Shown: positions 34,206 through 45,021 of the stretch, in pieces
How the letters are laid out: the number at the start of each line of letters is the position of its first letter
Numbering within the stretch: position 1 is the stretch's first letter
Source: Rhodanobacter sp. C01
GTDB lineage: Bacteria > Pseudomonadota > Gammaproteobacteria > Xanthomonadales > Rhodanobacteraceae
Direction: 5' to 3'
Assembly: GCF_002001045.1 (NCBI RefSeq)
Contig: NZ_MUNR01000009.1
Coordinates: 186,001 to 250,000, forward strand
DNA: 64,000 nt
Program-made: the position numbers and the translations under genes
The notes under the pieces: generated by a model
Told to the model about the DNA's origin: nothing
Database searches by the model: none
Seen by the model: only the letters and a program-made list of their open reading frames with translations

Positions 34206-34745
34206 ATGTCACGCATGATCTGGCTGGTGATGGGCTTGGCCTGCTCGTCCAGTGCGTTCGCCGCGACAGCATCGTCCGGCTCGGACAAGGCCGCGTGCGA
34301 GGTATGGCAACGCGAACTTTCGTTTGCACAAAGCGTCGATCGCCATGATGCGACCGCTTTTGCGAACCACCTCCAGGCGGACGCGATCTTCGATGCGAAC
34401 ACGGGCAAGCCGGTACGCGGACGTGATGCGATCCAGAAAAACTGGGCGGCAATCATCGCCGGCGAAACCGTGCACCTGAGCTGGTATCCGCAGCACGTGG
34501 TGGTCACGGACGACGGTCGCGTTGCCAATTCCAGCGGCACGTATCTGTTCGAGGATCCGGCGCCGAATGCGAAGCCGCGTTACACGATCGGCAGGTTTTC
34601 CACGGTATGGCGGCGTGGCGGCGACGACCAGTGGCGTGTCGCGTTTGATGGCGGCGACGAGGGCAAACCGGCAAGCGATGCGGAAGCCGCTGCGTTCCGT
34701 GCAGGGCGACAAATGCGCTGCCCGGCGAGTGCCGGCGCAGGCTGA
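34206..34745 (+). CDS. Secreted NTF2-like (DUF4440-type) protein
   Basis: 179 residues from ATG 34206, with GGGAGG upstream; the frame is open to 34122. A signal peptide (MSRMIWLVMGLACSSSAFAA) precedes an NTF2-like domain: FAQSVDRHDATAFANHLQADAIFDANTGKPVRGRDAIQKNW, then VVVTDDGRVANSSGTYLFE, then FSTVWRRGGDDQWRVAFDGG. Such domains bind or turn over small molecules; no catalytic set is evident. It follows the S41 gene by 80 bases and may be co-transcribed. Confidence 0.85.
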   Translation: MSRMIWLVMGLACSSSAFAATASSGSDKAACEVWQRELSFAQSVDRHDATAFANHLQADAIFDANTGKPVRGRDAIQKNWAAIIAGETVHLSWYPQHVVVTDDGRVANSSGTYLFEDPAPNAKPRYTIGRFSTVWRRGGDDQWRVAFDGGDEGKPASDAEAAAFRAGRQMRCPASAGAG

Positions 34746-34812
34746 TTTCCGGCTCCGCATTGATGTCCGAAAACGGCGAGTCCGATCTCGCGCCCGGTGC
34801 TAACCTGCAGGC

Positions 34813-36309
34813 ATGTCCGAACCTTCCCTCGCCGCCCTGCCCAACATCAAGGTCTGTGAACGGGCCCGTCTGAGTCGCGACGCGCGCTTCGACGGACTGT
34901 TCTTCACGGCGGTGACCAGCACGCGTATCTACTGCCGTCCGGTGTGCCCGGCACCGTCGCCGAAACCGGCGAACATCCGCTATTACGCGAGCGCTGCTGC
35001 CGCGGAAGCCGCCGGCTTCCGGCCATGCCTGCGCTGCCGGCCGGAACTCGCACCCGGCAATGCGGTGTGGCAGCGCGGCGAGCATGTGGTGGCGCGTGCC
35101 TTGAAGCTGATCGATGCCGGCATGCTGGCGGAGCATTCGCTGGAACAGCTGGCGGCGCGCGTCGACATCGGCGCGCGGCAGCTACGGCGGCTCTTCGTCG
35201 AGCATCTCGGCGCGCCGCCGATCGACGTGCACACGACGCGCCGGCTGCTGTTCGCGAAACAGCTGCTGACCGAGACCGCGCTGCCGGTGACCGAAGTGGC
35301 GCTCGCTTCGGGTTTCGGCAGCCTGCGTCGCTTCAATGCGGCGTTCCTGCAGGCGAACCGCATCCCGCCACGCGAGCTGCGCCGCCATCCTCGTGCCGTG
35401 GTTGGCGAAGCGCTGGTACTGCGGCTCGGCTATCGGCCGCCCTACGATTTCGAGGCGTTGCTGGGTTTCCTGCGCACGCGTTCGCTGCCGGGCGTGGAAC
35501 TGGTCGACGAACACAGTTACATGCGTGTGTTTGGCGCTGCCGATGCACCGGGCTGGCTGCGATTGAGTGCGTGGTCGAACGGGGAGCATGCCCTGAAGCT
35601 GGAACTGCACTGTCCGCAACCGGCGCAGCTGTTGCCGGTGGTGACGCGGTTGCGGCGCATGTTCGACCTGGATGCGGAGCCGCAGGCAATCGCCGCCACC
35701 CTCGGTGCCAGCGGCGTGTTGAAGCCGCTGCTGCGCAAGCGGCCCGGTCTGCGCTTGCCGGGCGGATGGGATGGTTTCGAGATCGCGGTGCGCGCCGTGC
35801 TCGGCCAGCAGGTCAGCGTGGCAGCTGCACGCACGCTGGCGACACGCATCGTGCATCGTTACGGTGAACCGTTGGCGGTGCCGCTGCTGCCCGGGCTGGA
35901 ACGCCTGTTCCCCACGCCGGAGCGCGTGGCCGAAGCGGACCTGCGCGAAATCGGCGTGACCACCGCGCGTGCCGCCACGATCCGTGGCATCGCCCAGGCA
36001 TTGCTGGACGGCCGCATCGATTTCCGCGCGGAGCAGCCGCTGGACGAATTCGTGGCGCGTTGGGTCGCGCTGCCCGGCATCGGCGAATGGACTGCGCATT
36101 ACATGGCGATGCGCGCGATGAGTCATCCGGATGCATTTCCCGCCGCCGACCTGATCCTGCGCCGTGTCGCCGCCGGCGATGCGCCCGAACTGAGCACCAA
36201 GGCGCTCACCGCACTGGCCGAGGCGTGGCGCCCATGGCGCGCCTACGCGGTAATGCACCTGTGGCGCAGCGCAAGCGATGCGGCGTCGGCTGGACGGAGC
36301 AAACCATGA
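34813..36309 (+). CDS. alkA: Ada-type metal-binding/AraC HTH fused to AlkA DNA glycosylase
   Basis: 498 residues. Residues 14-80 are the Ada N-terminal zinc domain with Cys 41, 45, 72 and 75 (YCRPVC and PCLRCRPE); Cys 41 would accept methyl groups from phosphotriesters. An AraC-type helix-turn-helix follows at 95-195 (LEQLAARVDIGARQLRRLF, VTEVALASGFGSLRRFN). The C-terminal half is 3-methyladenine glycosylase: AVLGQQVSVAAARTLATRIV, the helix-hairpin-helix LPGIGEWTAHYMAMRAM and the Asp of FPAADLIL. It would sense alkylation damage, activate its own operon and excise alkylated bases. Its stop overlaps the methyltransferase gene (ATGA). Confidence 0.93.
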   Translation: MSEPSLAALPNIKVCERARLSRDARFDGLFFTAVTSTRIYCRPVCPAPSPKPANIRYYASAAAAEAAGFRPCLRCRPELAPGNAVWQRGEHVVARALKLIDAGMLAEHSLEQLAARVDIGARQLRRLFVEHLGAPPIDVHTTRRLLFAKQLLTETALPVTEVALASGFGSLRRFNAAFLQANRIPPRELRRHPRAVVGEALVLRLGYRPPYDFEALLGFLRTRSLPGVELVDEHSYMRVFGAADAPGWLRLSAWSNGEHALKLELHCPQPAQLLPVVTRLRRMFDLDAEPQAIAATLGASGVLKPLLRKRPGLRLPGGWDGFEIAVRAVLGQQVSVAAARTLATRIVHRYGEPLAVPLLPGLERLFPTPERVAEADLREIGVTTARAATIRGIAQALLDGRIDFRAEQPLDEFVARWVALPGIGEWTAHYMAMRAMSHPDAFPAADLILRRVAAGDAPELSTKALTALAEAWRPWRAYAVMHLWRSASDAASAGRSKP

Positions 36310-36821
36310 ACACCGAAACGATCCACTATGACGAGATGCGTTCACCGATCGGCACACTGCGCCTGGTTGCCGACGTGCAGGGACTGCGCGAAGTGTGGTT
36401 TGAAACCGGGCGTCATCAGAAAGTGCCGTCGCCAACCTGGGTGCATTCATCCAGGGCGCTGAATTTCGCACGGGTGCAGCTGGAGGAATATTTCGCCGGC
36501 GAGCGCCAGGCATTCGACTTGCCGCTGCATCCACTCGGCACGCCGTTCCAGTTGGCGGTATGGAAGGAACTCGAACGGATCCCCTATGGCATCACGATCA
36601 GTTACGGCGAAGTGGCCCGACGCATCGACCAACCCGCCGCCGTGCGTGCGGTGGGCGCTGCGAACGGGCGCAATCCGCTGCCGATCATCGTGCCCTGCCA
36701 TCGCGTGATCGGCAGCAACGGCAGCCTCACCGGCTTCGGTGGTGGCTTGCCGACGAAACGTTTCCTGCTGGCGATGGAAGAGCGCGTCGCATGCGGGGAT
36801 CTGTTTGCTGGCCTGCGGTAG
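36306..36821 (+). CDS. ogt: Methylated-DNA-[protein]-cysteine S-methyltransferase
   Basis: 171 residues with the acceptor motif IIVPCHRVIGSNG, Cys 131. GTPFQLAVWKELERIPYGITISYGEVARRIDQP is the helix-turn-helix and AAVRAVGAANGRNP precedes the active site. It moves alkyl groups from O6-alkylguanine in DNA onto Cys 131 in a suicide reaction. Start ATG 36306 overlaps the Ada-AlkA stop, so direct-reversal and base-excision repair of alkylation share one transcript. There is no Ada-like N-terminal domain on this one. Confidence 0.96.
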   Translation: MNTETIHYDEMRSPIGTLRLVADVQGLREVWFETGRHQKVPSPTWVHSSRALNFARVQLEEYFAGERQAFDLPLHPLGTPFQLAVWKELERIPYGITISYGEVARRIDQPAAVRAVGAANGRNPLPIIVPCHRVIGSNGSLTGFGGGLPTKRFLLAMEERVACGDLFAGLR

Positions 36822-36891
36822 GTCGCTGAAACGTTTCTCCGCTCCTTTTCACCGGAATGACGGGTTGGGATGGCGCGAGTAATCCCACGAT

Positions 36892-36930
36892 TTGACGCAC
36901 CCAAAATTTCATGTATACACTGTATACATG
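36892..36930 (+). promoter_or_regulatory. Promoter and palindromic operator of the TetR gene
   Basis: TTGACG (36892-36897), a 16-base spacer and TATACA (36914-36919) make a good sigma-70-like promoter. The palindrome CATGTATAC-ACT-GTATACATG (36910-36930) covers the -10 and ends in the ATG start codon of the TetR gene. Transcription would begin 7-8 bases after the -10, that is, at or next to the ATG, predicting a leaderless mRNA and tight autorepression. Confidence 0.7.
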
Positions 36931-37509
36931 AAGAAACTCACTACGCCGGAGAAGATCCTCCGTGCCGCCCACAAGCTGTTCGATCGCGAAGGTGCGGATG
37001 CGGTAAGCATGCGCCGCGTGGCGGAAGCGGTCGGCATTACCCCGATGGCGATCTACCGGCACTTTCCGAATCGCGAGGCGTTGCTGAAGCGGCTGTCCGA
37101 CGACAGCTTCAACACCGCCGCGCATGCATGGGAAGCGCACGCGACGCAACCGGACACCCTCAAGCGGCTGCTCGCGCTGCTGGAACCGTATCTGGATTAC
37201 GCGCTGGAGCATCCGCACCTGTTCGACCACGCATTCTCGGTGCGCCGTGACGATGCGCGGCGCTTTCCCGAGGATTTTCGCGCACGCCAGTCACCCACCC
37301 TCAACGTCGTTGCCGATGCGATCGCCGAAGGTATGCGTCTGGGTGTGTTGAAACAGGACGATCCGTGGGACGTGGCGATGTCGCTGTGGGCGCACGCGCA
37401 CGGTCTGGTCGTGCTGTACCGCGCCGGCCGCTTCGGTGACGACGAAACGCGGTTTCGCAAGTTCTATTTCGAATCGCTGGGGAGACTGATCGATGGCATC
37501 AAGGCTTGA
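36928..37509 (+). CDS. TetR-family transcriptional regulator
   Basis: 193 residues from ATG 36928; a TTG at 36892 is in frame but is the -35 box. The TetR N-terminal helix-turn-helix is clear: KILRAAHKLFDREGADAVSMRRVAEAVGITPMAIYRHFPNREALL. The rest is the ligand-binding helical core with FDHAFSVRRDDARRFPEDF and a C-terminal VLYRAGRFGDDE. There is no ribosome site upstream because the operator abuts the ATG. The last 17 bases overlap the CN-hydrolase gene, so the two are co-transcribed and co-regulated. Confidence 0.9.
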   Translation: MKKLTTPEKILRAAHKLFDREGADAVSMRRVAEAVGITPMAIYRHFPNREALLKRLSDDSFNTAAHAWEAHATQPDTLKRLLALLEPYLDYALEHPHLFDHAFSVRRDDARRFPEDFRARQSPTLNVVADAIAEGMRLGVLKQDDPWDVAMSLWAHAHGLVVLYRAGRFGDDETRFRKFYFESLGRLIDGIKA

Positions 37510-38914
37510 TCGTTTCGTGCTGCCGGCATGGCTGGCGGCGACCGCACTGACCGCGCTGGGCTGGTGGTTCGGCAGCGGCGTGCACCCGCTATGGTGGTTG
37601 ACCTGGTTGGCACCGTTGCCGGTGTTGTGGCTGGCGCCGCGAGTGCGCGCCCGCTGGGCGGCGCTGGCAGCCTTTGCCGCGTATGCGCTTGGGGGGCTCA
37701 ACCAGTGGACTTATCTGCACGGCTACATCGGCCTGCCCATGGCAACGATCGTGTATGCGATCGGCATGCCAGCCCTTGTGCTAGCTCTGTGCGTGCTGCT
37801 GTTCCGGCGGCTGCTGTTGCGCGGCCACGCGCTCGCCGCGACGCTGGCACTCCCGGCCGCGTGGGTCGTCGTCGAATACATCAACAGCCTGACCTCGCCG
37901 CACGGCACGTTCGGCAGCATCGGCTACACGCAGATGGAGGCGCTACCGGTCATCCAGGTCGCCGCCATCGCCGGCATCTGGGGGATCGGCTTCCTCGTGC
38001 TGCTGTTGCCGGCCGCGATCGCCGTGCAGGCCGCCACCGATACGCCGCGACGCAGTCGCATGACGGCCGCGGCGATGACCGTGCTGCTGATGTCAGCTGC
38101 CCTCGGCTACGGCAGCTGGCGGCTGCAGGTGCCGGCGACGACGACGCTGCGCATCGGCCTGGTGTCGCTGGAGAAGCCGATTCGCCCCGCCCTGCACGGT
38201 GCCGACGGGAAGGCGCTGGAAGCGCGTTACGTCGATGCGATCGGTCGCCTCGCAAGTGAGGGTGCAAAGATCGTGCTGATCCCGGAAACCTCCTTCGCCA
38301 CCGGCGATGCCACCGTGCCCGCGTTCGCGCAGGTGGCGCAGCAACACGACGTGATCGTGGATGCCGGCATCGACTTCAAGGGCGATCCAAGCGCCGAGCG
38401 CAACATGGTGATGGTGTTCCAGCCGGGCGCCACCTCTCCGGCCACCTATAACAAGCATCACCTGATTCCCGGCTTCGAGAGGCAGTACATGCCGGGCGAC
38501 AGCTACACCCTGCTCGACGGCACGCCACGCACCGGGCTGGCGATCTGCAAGGACATGGACTTCCACGACATCGGCCAGGCCTATGCCGCGCGCCATGCGC
38601 AACTGCTGCTGGTGCCGGCGTGGGATTTCAGCATAGACGGCTGGCTGCACAGCCGCATGGCGATCATGCGCGGCGTGGAAAGCGGCTTCGCGATCGCGCG
38701 CGCCGCGCGTTCCGGCCGGCTCACGCTGAGCGACGACCGTGGCCGCGTGCTGGCGGAGGCTTCCAGCGAACAGCACGATGCCGAACTGGTGGGCGACTTG
38801 CCGCTGCGCGAGACACGGACGCTGTACGCACGCTGGGGCAACTGGTTTGCGTGGCTGGATCTTGCAGGCCTGATCGTGCTGCTGGGACTGGCCCTGCGCC
38901 CTACTCACCATTGA
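37493..38914 (+). CDS. Membrane CN-hydrolase (Lnt-like)
   Basis: 473 residues: about five or six N-terminal membrane helices, then a nitrilase domain, the architecture of apolipoprotein N-acyltransferase. Active-site candidates are Glu in LIPETSFATG, Lys in TYNKHHLIPGFE and Cys in LAICKDMDFHD. The Cys motif differs from the GVxICYE of Lnt, so this is probably a paralogue with another substrate. It overlaps the TetR gene by 17 bases. Expression should follow the TetR ligand. Whether it acylates or hydrolyses is unknown. Confidence 0.85.
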   Translation: MASRLDRFVLPAWLAATALTALGWWFGSGVHPLWWLTWLAPLPVLWLAPRVRARWAALAAFAAYALGGLNQWTYLHGYIGLPMATIVYAIGMPALVLALCVLLFRRLLLRGHALAATLALPAAWVVVEYINSLTSPHGTFGSIGYTQMEALPVIQVAAIAGIWGIGFLVLLLPAAIAVQAATDTPRRSRMTAAAMTVLLMSAALGYGSWRLQVPATTTLRIGLVSLEKPIRPALHGADGKALEARYVDAIGRLASEGAKIVLIPETSFATGDATVPAFAQVAQQHDVIVDAGIDFKGDPSAERNMVMVFQPGATSPATYNKHHLIPGFERQYMPGDSYTLLDGTPRTGLAICKDMDFHDIGQAYAARHAQLLLVPAWDFSIDGWLHSRMAIMRGVESGFAIARAARSGRLTLSDDRGRVLAEASSEQHDAELVGDLPLRETRTLYARWGNWFAWLDLAGLIVLLGLALRPTHH

Positions 38915-38938
38915 AGCAGGCGCCGCTGAGGCAGCCGA

Positions 38939-39331
38939 TCAACCGCCGCCAGTCGGTGCCGGCTGGGGCTGCGGCACGACGCGCGGCAGGTCGGCCGCGT
39001 TCTGCTGGCGATTCAGCAGATCCTGCTGGGTGGCACGATCGCGATCCTGCTGCGCACGATCGGCCTGCTGGATCTGCTGCTGCGCCTGCGCGTTGTTGGC
39101 CAGCGGCACCTTGGCATTGTCCGACACGTTCTGACGCAGCTGCTGTTGCTGCTGGCTCTTCTGCAACTGGTCACGCGTCTGCTGCTGTTGCACGGTCTGC
39201 TGGTACTGCGCAGCCTGTGCCTGGGCGGACTGCGCGGCACAGGCCGTACCGAGGGGCAGCAGTGCGGCGATGCCGACGAACAGCAATGCATGCATAACGG
39301 AAAAATGCGTGGCAATACGTGTAATGGTCAT
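38939..39331 (-). CDS. Secreted Gln-rich protein of unknown function
   Basis: 130 residues. A signal segment (about 10-32, MHALLFVGIAALLPLGTACA) is followed by a strongly Gln-rich, low-complexity helix (AQAAQYQQTVQQQQ, then QKSQQQQQLRQ). The C-terminus is Pro-rich (PRVVPQPQPAPTGGG). Coiled-coil potential is high. No family is recognised. A Cys stands near the cleavage site (TACAAQ) but it does not form a classic lipobox. Convergent with the CN-hydrolase gene, 25 bases apart. Confidence 0.7.
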   Translation of the reverse strand: MTITRIATHFSVMHALLFVGIAALLPLGTACAAQSAQAQAAQYQQTVQQQQTRDQLQKSQQQQQLRQNVSDNAKVPLANNAQAQQQIQQADRAQQDRDRATQQDLLNRQQNAADLPRVVPQPQPAPTGGG

Positions 39332-39381
39332 GACAGTGCGCGATCATGTGTGGATGGTTTTCACATCGTAGGACTCCCCGC

Positions 39382-40665
39382 ATGAAATTCCCGTTTCGCC
39401 TGATGCTGTGCCTGCTGGCGGCATTCAGCGCCGGTTGCGCCACGCAGCCGCCAGTTACGCCAGCGACCGCCGTGTCGGCTGCCAGCCAGCCCGCGCCGCT
39501 GCTGCTGATCTCGATCGACGCCTATCGCTACGACTATATCGACCGCGGCCTCAGCCCCACGCTGGCGATGCTGGCGAAGGACGGCGTGCAGGCGGCATCG
39601 ATGCAGCCCTCGTTTCCGTCGCTGACGTTTCCGAATCACTACACCATCGTCACCGGCCTGTACCCGGATCACCATGGCATCGTGAACAACACGATGTTCG
39701 ATGCACAACTGGGCAAGTTCTCGCTGGGCAATCGCGAAGCGGTCAGCGATGGCCGCTGGTGGGCCGAAGGCACGCCGATCTGGGAGACTGCCGATGCGCA
39801 TGGCCTGCGCACCGCCACGATGTTCTGGCCCGGCGCCGAGGCGAACATCCACGGCCGCCATCCGGATGAGTGGATGCCCTACGACGGCAACGTGACGCCG
39901 GATCAGCGGGTGGACCAGGTGCTGGCGTGGCTGGACGAGCCCGTCGGTCATCGACCGACTTTCCTTACCCTGTATTTCGATGCGGTCGATCATGCCGGCC
40001 ACAAATACGGGCCGGATACGCCGCAGGTCGACGATGCGCTGCGCGAAACCGACGAAGCGATGACGCGGCTGGTACAGGGACTCAAGCAACGCGGCCTGTT
40101 CGACAAGATCAACCTGATCGTGCTGGCCGATCACGGCATGGCCAGCACCCCGCTGCCGAACAGCGTGCTGCTCGACAAGCTGATCCCGCTCGACCAGGTA
40201 CAGACCGTGGCCATGGGTATCCTCGCCGGCTTCAATCCGAAGGACGGCAGCGCGAAGGCCATCCGCGATTTCGCGGCGATCGAACATCAGCTCGAACAGC
40301 CGCAGCCGCACATGCAGTGCTGGGACAAGACCCGGGTACCGGCGCGCCTGCACTACGGCAGCAACCCGCGCGTGCCGCAGCTGCTGTGCCTGGCCAATGT
40401 CGGCTGGCGCGTCACCACCACCGATTACGTGGAAAGCCACAAGGGTGGTATCAGCATCGGCGAGCACGGCTACGACAATGCCGACCCGCTGATGCAGGCG
40501 CTGTTCGTGGCGCACGGCCCGGCGTTCCGCGTGGACGCGAAGGTTCCGGCATTCCCGAATGTGGACGTCTATCCGTTGATGACCCACCTGCTCGGCCTGC
40601 CGCCAGCGGCGAACGATGGCGACTACGACGCGGTGAAGGACATGCTGAAACCGGCGGACCGCTGA
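39382..40665 (+). CDS. ENPP-like nucleotide pyrophosphatase/phosphodiesterase, lipoprotein
   Basis: 427 residues from ATG 39382. A lipobox (FSAGC, Cys 19) indicates anchoring in the membrane, probably outer. The alkaline-phosphatase superfamily core is clear: metal Asp 46 (SIDAYRYDYI), nucleophile Thr 82 (SLTFPNHYTIVTGLYPDHHG), YFDAVDHAGHKYGPD and VLADHGMAS, with the terminal metal His in SIGEHGYDN. It would hydrolyse nucleotides or phosphodiesters outside the inner membrane for phosphate recovery. The frame is open to 39346, but the lipoprotein start is the natural one. Confidence 0.92.
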   Translation: MKFPFRLMLCLLAAFSAGCATQPPVTPATAVSAASQPAPLLLISIDAYRYDYIDRGLSPTLAMLAKDGVQAASMQPSFPSLTFPNHYTIVTGLYPDHHGIVNNTMFDAQLGKFSLGNREAVSDGRWWAEGTPIWETADAHGLRTATMFWPGAEANIHGRHPDEWMPYDGNVTPDQRVDQVLAWLDEPVGHRPTFLTLYFDAVDHAGHKYGPDTPQVDDALRETDEAMTRLVQGLKQRGLFDKINLIVLADHGMASTPLPNSVLLDKLIPLDQVQTVAMGILAGFNPKDGSAKAIRDFAAIEHQLEQPQPHMQCWDKTRVPARLHYGSNPRVPQLLCLANVGWRVTTTDYVESHKGGISIGEHGYDNADPLMQALFVAHGPAFRVDAKVPAFPNVDVYPLMTHLLGLPPAANDGDYDAVKDMLKPADR

Positions 40666-40666
40666 G

Positions 40667-42303
<1,637 letters not shown>

Positions 42304-42341
42304 CGGGACAGTGTAATCGCCGCATCGTGCGGACGATCGCG

Positions 42342-42794
42342 CTATTCGGCGTACCCACGCGCAAAGAACGCCACGATCAGCCCGAACAACATCATCGCCA
42401 GAAGATTTTCGATCAATGATGTCGTGGTGAAATGCGCTTTCGGCCATGCGGCGGAAAGTGGCACGACCACGTATTCCATCACCACGAACACCACCACGCC
42501 GTAAAACGCACCGGCTATCGCCCAGCGCCGGTTCAACCAGGTCCATTGCCGCGCAGCGAACACGAAGATCGCCGCGATGAGCAGCGACATCGCCCATTGC
42601 AAACCCAGTCCCAGCAGCGAGACCGGCAAACCACCCTGAAACGCCGCCTTGCCCAGCAGGCCGCTGGCTATGGCGCGCAGGATCACCAACGGGCTGATGC
42701 CGTTGATCAGGGATGCGACACCAATGTCGATCGTGCCGGCGATGAAACCGCCGTAAAGAATCGCTATCCACGTCGTCGAGCGCGCGTTTGCCAT
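42342..42794 (-). CDS. Small membrane protein of unknown function
   Basis: 150 residues with four hydrophobic helices (about 7-29, 38-50, 60-85, 94-112) and a last one at 125-145. Begins MANARSTTWIAILYGGFIAGTIDIGVASLINGISP. No charged or catalytic motif stands out. A start at ATG 42794 has AGGAAT upstream. Lone gene, 38 bases upstream of the MFS start on the same strand, so it may be co-transcribed with it. Confidence 0.75.
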   Translation of the reverse strand: MANARSTTWIAILYGGFIAGTIDIGVASLINGISPLVILRAIASGLLGKAAFQGGLPVSLLGLGLQWAMSLLIAAIFVFAARQWTWLNRRWAIAGAFYGVVVFVVMEYVVVPLSAAWPKAHFTTTSLIENLLAMMLFGLIVAFFARGYAE

Positions 42795-42970
42795 GGGGAT
42801 TCCTCATCGGGAGTTGTGCGGTGGCTTCGGCACGGACTGCACATCGCGATCCGCGCCATGTCCGTAGGGCGATGCCAACGGGCTGACCGCCAGGCGGTCA
42901 GCCTGATTGAGATACGCCAGCCCGGATGCACTCACATGTGCCAGCAGTCATGGCGCCCGGTCGACGCCGA

Positions 42971-44155
42971 TCAGGAACAACGCCCCGCGCGTGCACGACC
43001 CTCGCCGATGGGAGAGACGCTGGTTGCCCTGGGTGCCGGCGGCACAGCATCCGCCGCCTGCCAGAACCAGCGCTCTTCAAACGACTGACTGCCTTCGGGC
43101 TCGCCCAAAGCGAACACCACGGCGCTACGCGGAGCCACGCGAAATTCGGCACCGACCTGCAGGCCCAGCCGGGCCACGTCTTCGCCGCCCACGTCGGCCT
43201 CCAGTGTCTGGCCGATCGAGGGAATGTGCAGTTCCAGATGCGCCACGCTGCCGGCCAGGTAGACATGCCGCAACCGGGCCGTCCATCCGGGCCGGGTTTC
43301 TGCCACACCCAGCGACAGATGTTCCGGGCGGACATAGGCCACCACCTGGGCGTGGTGATCGTTCCCGGGAAGCCCATCCAGCACCCAGTCGCCCACACTC
43401 AGGCGGCCGTCCGCGCTGGTCACGGCAAGCTTGTTCATCTTGCCGATGAATTCGCAGACGAAGGGTGTCGCCGGCTGCTGGTAGATGGCTTCGGGTGTGC
43501 CGACCTGTTCGATGCGGCCGTGGTTCATGACCGCGATGCGGTCGGCGAGCTCCAGCGCTTCTTCCTGGTCGTGCGTGACGAAGACCGTGGTCAACTTCAG
43601 TTCCTCATGCAGCTCGCGCAGCCAGCGGCGCAAGGTGACGCGCACTTGCGCATCCAGTGCGCCGAAGGGCTCGTCCAGCAGCAGCAGGCTCGGCTCCACC
43701 GCCAGCGCACGCGCCAGAGCCACCCGCTGGCGCTGGCCGCCGGACAACTGCGCCGGATAGCGGCGGCCGTAGCCCTCCAGCTGCACCCGCTTGAGCAGTT
43801 GCCCGACGCGCTCGTTGATCGCCGCGTTCGAAGGCCGCGATTTGCGCGACCGGACGCGCAGCCCGAACGCCACGTTCTCCGCCACGGTAAGGTGGCGGAA
43901 CAGCGCGTAGTGCTGGAACACCAGGCCGACCTTGCGCTCACGCGCCTCCGCTGCCAGAAAATCACGGCCGTCCAGTTGCGCAGTCCCGGCATCGGGATAG
44001 TCCAGCCCCGCCAGGATGCGCAGCAAGGTGGTCTTGCCCGAACCGGATGAACCAAGCAGTGCCAGGAATTCACCGGGCGCCATGGCCAGACTGACATCGT
44101 CCAGCGCGGGGATGCCGGCGAAGCGGCGACTCAGATGCGAAAGTTGCAAGGTCAT
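42971..44155 (-). CDS. cysA: Sulfate/thiosulfate ABC transporter ATP-binding protein
   Basis: 394 residues from ATG 44155; an upstream TTG at 44167 is rejected. Walker [13 protein letters not shown]-loop [13 protein letters not shown], signature [15 protein letters not shown], Walker [13 protein letters not shown] and the His of [15 protein letters not shown]-terminal TOBE-like regulatory domain is present ([12 protein letters not shown]). It energises sulfate uptake. Last gene of the sbp-cysT-cysW-cysA operon. Confidence 0.95.
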   Translation of the reverse strand: MTLQLSHLSRRFAGIPALDDVSLAMAPGEFLALLGSSGSGKTTLLRILAGLDYPDAGTAQLDGRDFLAAEARERKVGLVFQHYALFRHLTVAENVAFGLRVRSRKSRPSNAAINERVGQLLKRVQLEGYGRRYPAQLSGGQRQRVALARALAVEPSLLLLDEPFGALDAQVRVTLRRWLRELHEELKLTTVFVTHDQEEALELADRIAVMNHGRIEQVGTPEAIYQQPATPFVCEFIGKMNKLAVTSADGRLSVGDWVLDGLPGNDHHAQVVAYVRPEHLSLGVAETRPGWTARLRHVYLAGSVAHLELHIPSIGQTLEADVGGEDVARLGLQVGAEFRVAPRSAVVFALGEPEGSQSFEERWFWQAADAVPPAPRATSVSPIGEGRARAGRCS

Positions 44156-44163
44156 GGGCAGTC

Positions 44164-45021
44164 TCAATGGCCGCCGGGGGCATGCGCGGCAATCTCGTCA
44201 CCGTAGCGCCACTCCAGCAACGTCTTGATCGCCAGGGTCAGCAGCGCAAGCAAGGCCAGCAGGGTCGCGACGGCGAAGGCGCCGACGTAGTCGTATTCGT
44301 TGTAGCGCATTTCCACTTCCAGCGGCATCGTCGTGGTCAGGCCGCGGATATGCCCGGAGACGACCGACACCGCACCGAATTCACCCATCGCACGGGCATT
44401 GCACAGCAGCACGCCATACAGCAGTGCCCAGCGGATGTTCGGCAGGGTCACCCGGAAGAACATCTGCCAGCCGCCGGCACCCAGCACCCGTGCAGCCTCC
44501 TCTTCGTCGCTGCCCTGCGACTGCATCAACGGGATCAGCTCGCGCGCGACGAACGGCAGCGTGATGAAGATGGTTGCCAGCACCAGGCCTGGCACCGCGA
44601 AAATGATCTTGATGTCGTGTGCGCCAAGCCACGGCCCGAACCAGCCCTGGGCGCCGAACAGCAGCACATAGACCAGGCCGGAGATCACCGGCGAAACCGA
44701 GAACGGCAAGTCGATGAAGGCGCCAAGCAACGCCTTGCCGCGAAACTCGAAGCGTGCCATGAGCCACGCCGCCGCGACGCCGAACAGCACATTCAACGGC
44801 ACGGAAATCACCGCTACCAGCAAGGTCAGCCGGATTGCCGCCAGCGCTTCGTGCTGACCGATGCTCGACAGGTAGGCATGCACGCCCTGCCGCAGCGCCT
44901 CGACGAACACCACCGCCAGTGGCAGCAGCAAGAAGACCGACAGGAAGCCGACCGCCAGCAGACCCAGCAGGCCACGCCCGATCCGGCGCGGCCACGGCGG
45001 TTGACGGTCAAGCCGGCTCAT
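44164..45021 (-). CDS. cysW: Sulfate ABC transporter permease CysW
   Basis: 285 residues with six membrane helices. The binding-protein-dependent EAA loop is [30 protein letters not shown]. Typical CysW features are [14 protein letters not shown] near the start and [19 protein letters not shown]. Its ATG overlaps the cysT stop by 4 bases. Forms the channel with CysT. Confidence 0.95.
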   Translation of the reverse strand: MSRLDRQPPWPRRIGRGLLGLLAVGFLSVFLLLPLAVVFVEALRQGVHAYLSSIGQHEALAAIRLTLLVAVISVPLNVLFGVAAAWLMARFEFRGKALLGAFIDLPFSVSPVISGLVYVLLFGAQGWFGPWLGAHDIKIIFAVPGLVLATIFITLPFVARELIPLMQSQGSDEEEAARVLGAGGWQMFFRVTLPNIRWALLYGVLLCNARAMGEFGAVSVVSGHIRGLTTTMPLEVEMRYNEYDYVGAFAVATLLALLALLTLAIKTLLEWRYGDEIAAHAPGGH

